From: an uncultured Clostridia bacterium
Lineage (GTDB): Bacteria; Bacillota; Clostridia; Oscillospirales; Ruminococcaceae
NCBI GenBank assembly: GCA_947381875.1
Contig: CANCXY010000018.1
Span: 1 to 22,213 of the forward strand
DNA: 22,213 nucleotides
Direction: 5' to 3'
Part shown: positions 20,785 to 22,213 of the stretch, piece after piece
Layout of the letters: every line of letters begins with the position of its first letter
How positions within the stretch are numbered: position 1 is the first letter of the stretch
Program-made: the position numbers and the translations under genes
The notes under the pieces: model-generated
Told to the model about the DNA's origin: nothing
What the model saw: the letters and a program-made list of their open reading frames with translations, nothing else
The model's database searches: none

Positions 20785-21558
20785 TCATGCGAAATAGCTT
20801 TCGTCACAGACGCCCAACACGAGGCCCTGACAGATGATGTCTTCCGTCATGGGGATAGGTTCGTATTCCTCATTGTGGGATATCAGCTCGCCCTCGCCCA
20901 GTTCTTTCACCCACTGCTGGCCGCCCATCAGAAACACGCCCACCTGTCCAGCCTCAATTTCTGGCGTGGCACGGATGAAGAGCAGATCGCCGTCGCTGTA
21001 AGTCGGCTCCATGCTGTCGCCACGCACCGGGGCGATATACGACGTGCCGCGGGGCGGCGCCTTCACGAGATATTGTTCCTCTGGAGCTTCCTGCCCGGCC
21101 TCCATACCCGTTCCCGCGCTCATGGGGCTTGCATATCGGGAGACAACGTACAGCACATTTTCCGCGCCAATTTCTGCCGATTCCTCGGTACTTCGGCGGG
21201 CGTGCTCGCGTTTGGCCTTCAGGTCAGCGCAGCGGGCGTGCTCTTTGTCCAGAACAGTGTCTACCATGTCTCTACCGTACCCATCAAGGGAACGGTATTT
21301 TTTTATGTGTGTTTCTTCTTCGATAGAAAATACACTATGAGAGATATCCTTCTTTTCTTCAATCTTCCCAGAGGCCAATGCTGTTACATCCACTCCCAAA
21401 ACGTGGCAGATTTTTACAATATTTAGTACATTTGCCTTTTCTACTCCACGCTTTAAGATGCTGTCCAACGTCGTATAGGGGATTCCGACAGCAACAGAAA
21501 ATTCCCTTATACTACTATAGCGCTCTATGATAAGGGCTTTCAGTTCTTGTTCTATCAT
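20785..21558 (-). CDS. S24-type phage repressor (CI/LexA-like, HTH plus autoprotease)
   Basis: A 257-residue repressor. Residues 1-65 form an XRE-type helix-turn-helix (SIREFSVAVGIPYTTLDSIL). A linker of about 80 charged residues follows, and then the S24/LexA-type autoprotease with Ser182 in VRGDSMEP and Lys218 in QWVKEL. An Ala148-Gly149 in SPMSAGTGM is the likely self-cleavage site. This is the architecture of prophage repressors inactivated by RecA filaments. ATG 21558 follows GGGGAGGATGAGGCAA. It is divergent from the Cro-like gene across the operator region, and the downstream PIN pair follows closely. It should keep the prophage silent. Confidence 0.9.
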   Translation of the reverse strand: MIEQELKALIIERYSSIREFSVAVGIPYTTLDSILKRGVEKANVLNIVKICHVLGVDVTALASGKIEEKKDISHSVFSIEEETHIKKYRSLDGYGRDMVDTVLDKEHARCADLKAKREHARRSTEESAEIGAENVLYVVSRYASPMSAGTGMEAGQEAPEEQYLVKAPPRGTSYIAPVRGDSMEPTYSDGDLLFIRATPEIEAGQVGVFLMGGQQWVKELGEGELISHNEEYEPIPMTEDIICQGLVLGVCDESYFA

Positions 21559-21589
21559 TTGCCTCATCCTCCCCACTTTTCTTTATTTT

Positions 21590-21618
21590 ACTATACCATG
21601 TGATGGTATTTCAAGAGG
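21590..21618 (-). promoter_or_regulatory. Repressor promoter (PRM-like)
   Basis: On the minus strand TGG-TATAGT is an extended -10 box (TATAGT at 21595-21590). The -35 region 17 bases away (CCTCTT, 21618-21613) is poor, as often for maintenance promoters. The spacer lies inside the palindrome 21593-21609. Confidence 0.5.
21593..21609. promoter_or_regulatory. 17-bp palindrome over the repressor promoter
   Basis: ATACCAT-GTG-ATGGTAT, a perfect 7-bp inverted repeat over the -10 region of the repressor promoter. Its sequence differs from the three ACGAAAT-type operators, so it might be the site of a different regulator, for example the Cro-like protein. Confidence 0.5.
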
Positions 21619-21623
21619 GAAAT

Positions 21624-21635
21624 ACGAAAAATCGA
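21624..21635. promoter_or_regulatory. Operator half-palindrome O1
   Basis: ACGAAAAATCGA, related to the perfect sites at 21665-21676 and 21695-21706. It lies 41 bases (centre to centre) from O2. Confidence 0.5.
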
Positions 21636-21654
21636 ACAAAATTATAAAAAACGC

Positions 21655-21683
21655 TTGACATTATACGAAATATCGTATAATAT
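21655..21683 (+). promoter_or_regulatory. Early promoter (PR-like) of the Cro-like gene
   Basis: TTGACA (21655-21660) with either TAATAT at 17 bases (21678-21683) or TATAAT at 15 bases (21676-21681). The operator O2 fills the spacer, so repressor binding would block polymerase. Confidence 0.85.
21661..21680. promoter_or_regulatory. Operator O2
   Basis: TTATACGA-AATA-TCGTATAA is a perfect 20-base palindrome lying exactly between the -35 and -10 boxes of the early promoter. Confidence 0.8.
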
Positions 21684-21694
21684 AAATTCCAGTT

Positions 21695-21706
21695 CCGAAA
21701 TTTCGT
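21695..21706. promoter_or_regulatory. Operator O3
   Basis: CCGAAATTTCGT shares ACGAAAT/TTTCGT half-sites with O2. It stands 30 bases from O2 centre to centre, in the leader of the Cro-like gene. Confidence 0.65.
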
Positions 21707-21728
21707 ATTTTAGAGAGGGGTGAATACC

Positions 21729-21962
21729 ATGTATCGAAATCTCGCCGCCGAAATGGCACGGAATGGGGTGACGCGCAAAGACCTTGCGCATGTTTTGGGC
21801 TGCACTGTCGGCACAGTGGGGCAAAAGCTAACGGGGAAAACAGATTTTAACTTTGCCGAAGCAAAGAAAATCAAGCGCTATCTTGGCGTTGATATGCCGA
21901 TTGATCTTCTTTTTGCTGTAGATGACGTAACAGAGATTTTGCAGAAAGGAGCGCACACATGA
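21729..21962 (+). CDS. Cro-like XRE-family regulator
   Basis: A 77-residue DNA-binding protein, essentially one helix-turn-helix domain: VTRKDLAHVLGCTVGTVGQKL, then the usual TDFNFAEAKKIKRYLGV and PIDLLF. The size and position, divergent from the S24 repressor and directly behind the early promoter, fit a Cro-type protein that favours the lytic state. ATG 21729 follows GAGGGG at 8 bases; the GTG at 21720 would sit within that ribosome site. It overlaps the next gene by ATGA (21959-21962), so the early genes are translationally coupled. Confidence 0.85.
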   Translation: MYRNLAAEMARNGVTRKDLAHVLGCTVGTVGQKLTGKTDFNFAEAKKIKRYLGVDMPIDLLFAVDDVTEILQKGAHT

Positions 21963-22129
21963 AACGCACAAGGAATACAAAGCGGAAAACAGTCTGGGCA
22001 TATCTGGACGGCAAGAAGCTGGTGGACGTGGTGCAGGCCGCTTTGGACAACAACATGATGGTAGACGATATGAAGGCCCTGTTGGTTCGGGAGAATCCCG
22101 GCCATGAAGTCACTTTCAAGGTGCAGTAA
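21959..22129 (+). CDS. Small early phage protein, unknown function
   Basis: A 56-residue protein starting MKRTRNTKRKTVWAYLDGKK, with a basic N-terminus and an acidic-hydrophobic remainder ending HEVTFKVQ. It has a good ribosome site (AAAGGAGCGCACAC) and overlaps the Cro-like stop codon, which supports it as a real gene despite its size. The family is not recognised; its position suggests an early-region accessory or regulatory protein. Confidence 0.7.
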   Translation: MKRTRNTKRKTVWAYLDGKKLVDVVQAALDNNMMVDDMKALLVRENPGHEVTFKVQ

Positions 22130-22141
22130 AGGAGCGCAGAC

Positions 22142-22213
22142 ATGACCGACATGGGAACGGGGCTTGTGCTGATAAAGCCCATCGGCTCGAAGATGGAGCC
22201 GTACACGACCGCC
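22142..22213 (+). CDS. Early phage gene, partial (cut by window end)
   Basis: An open frame from ATG 22142 to the window end, beginning MTDMGTGLVLIKPIGSKMEP. The ribosome site AAAGGAGCGCAGAC is nearly the same as that of the preceding gene, and the gap is 12 bases, so it belongs to the same operon. Only 24 codons are visible; no function can be given. Confidence 0.6.
   Translation, partial: MTDMGTGLVLIKPIGSKMEPYTTA

Overview
The window looks like a chromosomal segment of a GC-rich, spore-forming member of the Bacillota, class Clostridia, probably a gut Oscillospiraceae/Ruminococcaceae-type bacterium. The evidence is an almost canonical spoVT, strong GGAGG ribosome binding sites, sigma-A-type promoters, a YSIRK-free Gram-positive style of small membrane and regulatory proteins, and a DinD/Bro-N protein and ECF sigma/anti-sigma pair of the type common in that group. 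The species assignment is inference.

Left part (1-2610, plus strand): a truncated array of tandem hairpins, then an ANT(3'')-like nucleotidyltransferase overlapping a cysteine-rich DUF3795-type protein, a small two-TM protein with its own consensus promoter, and a Bro-N/DinD-like protein. A bidirectional terminator separates these from a minus-strand unit (4662-2678) made of an ECF sigma factor and its translationally coupled membrane anti-sigma-like partner. The 400-base gap 4663-5066 holds no gene but is filled with palindromic elements, including two related MITE-like copies.

Central part (5067-17852): a minus-strand alpha-glucan utilisation pair (glgP, then a GH13 neopullulanase/cyclomaltodextrinase-like enzyme), then plus-strand single genes: an M20 peptidase of the PM20D1/carboxypeptidase S type, an M29 aminopeptidase, a HIT hydrolase, a frameshifted phage PBECR-type nuclease remnant, a candidate structured non-coding RNA with near-consensus promoter and terminator, a hybrid sensor histidine kinase, and spoVT behind a sigma-G-like promoter. 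The gaps between these genes are unusually rich in hairpins. Four modular hairpin arrays (1-142, 6948-7018, 9540-9722, 11497-11661) belong to one family, and two larger composite stem-loops precede the HIT and spoVT genes.

Right part (17969-22213): the left end of an integrated element. A 3' tRNA fragment with its terminator marks the attachment site, followed by a tyrosine integrase (minus strand), a candidate ~80-nt RNA divergent from the integrase, a RelB/YafQ-type toxin-antitoxin pair, an IS200/IS605-like terminal hairpin, a PIN toxin with a small partner gene, an S24-type self-cleaving repressor, an operator/promoter switch with three related palindromes, a Cro-like regulator and two small early genes, the last cut by the window end. 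This is the layout of a temperate prophage (or phage-like ICE) immunity and integration module. The toxin-antitoxin genes are lodged in the lysogenically expressed strand.

Start codons were chosen from ribosome binding sites and family N-termini; several are TTG or GTG. All domain calls are by recognition of motifs, without database searches.
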